Shown here: positions 6,084 through 7,885 of the stretch, in pieces | Position numbering within the stretch: the first letter of the stretch is position 1 | Layout: every line of letters begins with the position of its first letter | From: Planctomycetaceae bacterium | GTDB lineage: Bacteria; Planctomycetota; Planctomycetia; Isosphaerales; Isosphaeraceae | Direction of reading: 5' to 3' | Assembly: GCA_019232645.1 (NCBI GenBank) | Contig: JAFANO010000554.1 | Span: forward strand, 1-7,885 | Length of the DNA stretch: 7,885 bases | The notes under the pieces: model-generated | The model's input: only the letters and a program-made list of their open reading frames with translations | Told to the model about the DNA's origin: nothing | Databases searched by the model: none | Translations under genes and position numbers: made by a program

Positions 6084-7523
6084 ATGAATCTGTTAAGCTG
6101 TCGCCAGATACGGAGTTACCAATTCTCCGCGGAGGCGGCAGCGATGATCCTCAGCGACGTCTTCGAGCGGTTCTCCCAGGATGCTCCCTTGTCCGTCATG
6201 GCCCAAGGGATCATGGAGAACGCCCTGAACCCCCAGTTCCTCGATCAACTCTTCGACGACGTCGCGGAGAAGCAGTTCACCCACAAGCTCCTCTTCGCCA
6301 CGATCGTCGACCTGATGAGCGTGGTGGTTTGCCGCATCCGGCCCGCGATCCACGCGGCCTTTCAGGCGCGGGCTGAGACGGTCGGGGCCACCATCGACGC
6401 CGTGTCCGACAAGCTCGACGGCACCGAACCCGCGGTGTCGGCCGCGCTGGTCCATTCGGTGGCCGCGCGGTTGGCCCCGGTCATCGACGCGATGAAGGGC
6501 GCCCGGCCGGACTGGTGGCCTGGTTATCGCGCCCGGATCCTCGACGGCAACCATCTCCCCGGGTCCGAGCACCGGCTCAAGGAGTTGCGGACGATCGGCG
6601 CCGGGGCCGTGCCCGGTCATGCGCTGGTCGTGCTCGACCCCCGGCTGATGTTGGCCACCGACGTGATCCTGTGCGAAGACGGTCATGCGCAGGAGCGGTC
6701 GCTGCTGGACCAAGTCTTGGAGATCGTCGCGGCCAAGGACCTCTGGATCGCCGACCGCAACTCTTGCACGACGGACTTCCTCTTCGGGATCGCCCGCCGC
6801 CGTGCCTTCTTCGTGATCCGACAACCTGCCTCGACGCTGCACGGGGAGTTCGTCGGGAAGCGGCGCGGCTGCGGCCGGATCGACACGGGCAAGGTCTTCG
6901 AGCAAACGATCCGAGCCAAGAACGAGGCGGGCGAGATCCTGATGCTGCGGCGGATCACGGTGCTCCTGGACCAGCCGACACGGGACGGGGAGACCGCGAT
7001 CCACCTGCTGACCAACGTGCCGGCCAAGGATGCCCGCGCCAAGGTCATCGCTGATCTGTACCGGCGACGCTGGACGATCGAGACCGCGTTCCAAGAATTG
7101 GAGGCGAGGTTCAAAGGCGAGGTCAACACCTTGGGATATCCCAAGGCGGCACTGTTCGCCTTCTGCGTGGCGCTGGTGGCCTACAACGTGCTGAGCACGC
7201 TCAAGGCGGCGTTGCGGTCGGTCCCCGGCGAGGAGGAGGTGGCGGAGGAGGTCTCGGGCTCTTACATGGCCGACGAGATCCAGATGACCCATCGGGGCAT
7301 GATGATCGCGATCCCTGAAGACGAATGGGTGGTGTTTCACGACCTGCCCCCTGTGGAGTTGGCCGGCTTCTTGGTCCGGCTGGCGCAGTCGGTTTCCCTG
7401 CTGAAGTTGCGCAAGCACCCGCGCGGTCCGAAGAAGCCGACGCCCAAGAAACAGAGCGGGGCCAAGATCAAACACGTCGCCACCGCGAAGATCCTGAAAG
7501 CTCGTCAAGCGTGTACAAAATGA
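6084..7523 (+). CDS. IS4-family DDE transposase
   Basis: A 479-residue transposase that would excise and insert its own element by DDE chemistry. Likely catalytic residues are D154 in RILDGNHLPG, D224 in LWIADRN and E333 in LYRRRWTIETAF. The last block fits the IS4 Y-(2)-R-(3)-E signature (Y326, R329, E333), but the Lys expected seven residues after the Glu is Glu (E340). The N-terminal 140 residues are helical and include SVMAQGIMENALNPQFLDQL. The C-terminus is Lys-rich and basic (about 440-479). The ATG at 6084 is chosen because it lies inside the IS and has GGAG 8 nt upstream. A second in-frame ATG at 6144 (residue 21) also has a good GGAGG 8 nt upstream and would give 459 residues. The frame stays open leftward past the IS boundary to about 5421, but that part is outside the element and is not transposase. 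The stop is 17 nt before the right end. Confidence 0.92.
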   Translation: MNLLSCRQIRSYQFSAEAAAMILSDVFERFSQDAPLSVMAQGIMENALNPQFLDQLFDDVAEKQFTHKLLFATIVDLMSVVVCRIRPAIHAAFQARAETVGATIDAVSDKLDGTEPAVSAALVHSVAARLAPVIDAMKGARPDWWPGYRARILDGNHLPGSEHRLKELRTIGAGAVPGHALVVLDPRLMLATDVILCEDGHAQERSLLDQVLEIVAAKDLWIADRNSCTTDFLFGIARRRAFFVIRQPASTLHGEFVGKRRGCGRIDTGKVFEQTIRAKNEAGEILMLRRITVLLDQPTRDGETAIHLLTNVPAKDARAKVIADLYRRRWTIETAFQELEARFKGEVNTLGYPKAALFAFCVALVAYNVLSTLKAALRSVPGEEEVAEEVSGSYMADEIQMTHRGMMIAIPEDEWVVFHDLPPVELAGFLVRLAQSVSLLKLRKHPRGPKKPTPKKQSGAKIKHVATAKILKARQACTK

Positions 7524-7526
7524 TGC

Positions 7527-7540
7527 CTCCAAAGGGCTGG
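7527..7540 (-). repeat. Right inverted repeat of the IS4-like element
   Basis: ctccaaagggctgg, exact reverse complement of the left end, 3 nt after the transposase stop codon. Confidence 0.88.
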
Positions 7541-7549
7541 GTCGTTCTT
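7541..7549. repeat. Right 9-bp target-site duplication of the IS4-like element
   Basis: gtcgttctt, identical to 6053-6061 and directly abutting the right inverted repeat. Confidence 0.9.
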
Positions 7550-7793
7550 CCCAGTCACGCTGAACCAGCACACCTGGATCGCCGGTCGATGCAAGCCGAG
7601 TCCGGGGTTCAACCGGACCGCTCCACATGAGTGCCGCGAAGGCCGAGGTCTGAGGGCCGGCCGGCTCAGGAGGCCGGCGACGCCCCCCCGGTCGAGGAGC
7701 CTTCGCTGGCGGCCCTCGCCTGATCCGATCGAGTCGCCCGTTCCCCTGCCAACGACGTCATCCGACACCGACCGGCACGCGGCCCGGGGCACA
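7550..7793. other. Intergenic stretch between the IS and the sigma-factor-like gene
   Basis: No gene recognised. The first part is the right half of the sequence split by the IS. A 7-bp inverted repeat (gccggcc at 7656-7662, ggccggc at 7672-7678) is present without a T-tract. No convincing -35/-10 pair was seen, although the promoter of the following gene should lie here. Confidence 0.45.
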
Positions 7794-7807
7794 CCTCCCG
7801 AGGGAGG
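7794..7807 (+). promoter_or_regulatory. Palindrome enclosing the Shine-Dalgarno sequence of the sigma-like gene
   Basis: cctccc (7794-7799) and gggagg (7802-7807) are perfect complements around only 2 nt. The right arm is the ribosome binding site, 5 nt before the ATG at 7813. In RNA the outer pairs could fold and partly hide the site, which would reduce translation until the fold opens. Confidence 0.45.
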
Positions 7808-7812
7808 CCGTC

Positions 7813-7885
7813 ATGTCCGACCCCCGAGACCCGGAGGAGTTCGGCGCCTACCGTGACTACCTGATGGCATTGGCCCGGGCGCAGG
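7813..7885 (+). CDS. Probable ECF-type sigma factor, N-terminal fragment
   Basis: Only 24 codons are inside the window: MSDPRDPEEF, then GAYRDYLMALARAQ. The YRDYLMALARAQ segment resembles the start of region 2 in the large set of planctomycete ECF sigma factors, which open with a short acidic leader followed by a Tyr-Arg-x-Tyr-Leu-x-x-Leu-Ala-Arg helix. If so, it would direct RNA polymerase to a specific promoter set. The ATG at 7813 has a strong GGGAGG ribosome binding site 5 nt upstream. The fragment is too short to show promoter-binding regions 2.4 or 4, so the call rests on recognition of this short helix and could be wrong. Confidence 0.55.
   Translation, partial: MSDPRDPEEFGAYRDYLMALARAQ

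Larger units (their letters stand above)
6062..7540 (+). mobile_element. Complete IS4-like insertion sequence (1479 bp)
   Basis: The element is bounded by perfect 14-bp inverted repeats, ccagccctttggag (6062-6075) and its reverse complement (7527-7540); similarity extends to 17 of 19 bases. An exact 9-bp duplication abuts both ends. One transposase fills nearly all the interior. Length, single gene, DDE signature and 9-bp duplication fit the IS4 family in the broad sense. Intact ends, an exact duplication and an unbroken gene indicate a fairly recent insertion and a probably functional copy. The subgroup and any existing IS name need a comparison with an IS collection. Confidence 0.9.

Noticed and set aside
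6093..7628. 511-codon minus-strand open frame
   Set aside because: It is antisense to the IS4 transposase and crosses the IS boundary. The transposase frame has the DDE signature; this one has none.
7656..7678. gccggcc ... ggccggc hairpin as a terminator for the IS transposase
   Set aside because: It lies more than 110 nt outside the IS, lacks a T-tract, and G/C-only inverted repeats are common in this sequence.

Overview
The window is high-GC bacterial DNA, most likely from a planctomycete of the Isosphaeraceae type. This is an inference from three things: the strong GC bias with long shadow reading frames, a Gld-type ABC exporter whose permease is fused to its auxiliary subunit, and the opening residues of a sigma factor at the right edge that resemble planctomycete ECF sigma factors. 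No rRNA, tRNA or CRISPR array was found.

Layout. Positions 1-3392 hold a leftward two-gene ABC-2 exporter operon. A 242-aa GldA-like ATPase (3392-2664) is followed by a very long membrane protein (2564 to beyond the left edge, at least 854 aa). In the membrane protein a GldF-like permease and a GldG-like extracytoplasmic auxiliary domain are read as one chain. A candidate promoter and a leader with two competing hairpins lie upstream, around 3498-3565.

Positions 3393-6052 are gene-poor. No recognisable full gene is present. The stretch holds a hairpin-rich patch (3851-3910), a family of short dispersed repeats built on attgggttcggtcggcgcgaa (four clear copies, 4188-4672), and a 120-bp MITE-like element (4216-4335) with 24-bp perfect terminal inverted repeats and a 7-bp direct duplication. 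It looks like a landing zone for mobile DNA and decayed sequence.

Positions 6062-7540 are a complete 1479-bp IS4-like insertion sequence. It has 14-bp perfect inverted ends, an exact 9-bp target duplication (gtcgttctt) on both sides, and one intact DDE transposase of 479 aa. A short intergenic stretch follows. At 7813 a rightward gene opens that is probably an ECF-type sigma factor; its Shine-Dalgarno sequence lies inside a perfect small palindrome.

The ATPase and fused permease/auxiliary protein should form one exporter complex: ATPase dimer in the cytoplasm, permease in the membrane and GldG-like domain on the outer face. The IS and the MITE are unrelated by their end sequences. The sigma factor appears to be a separate unit with its own leader. 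The most unusual items are the GldF-GldG fusion, the MITE-like element nested among the dispersed repeats, and the hairpins in the two gene leaders.
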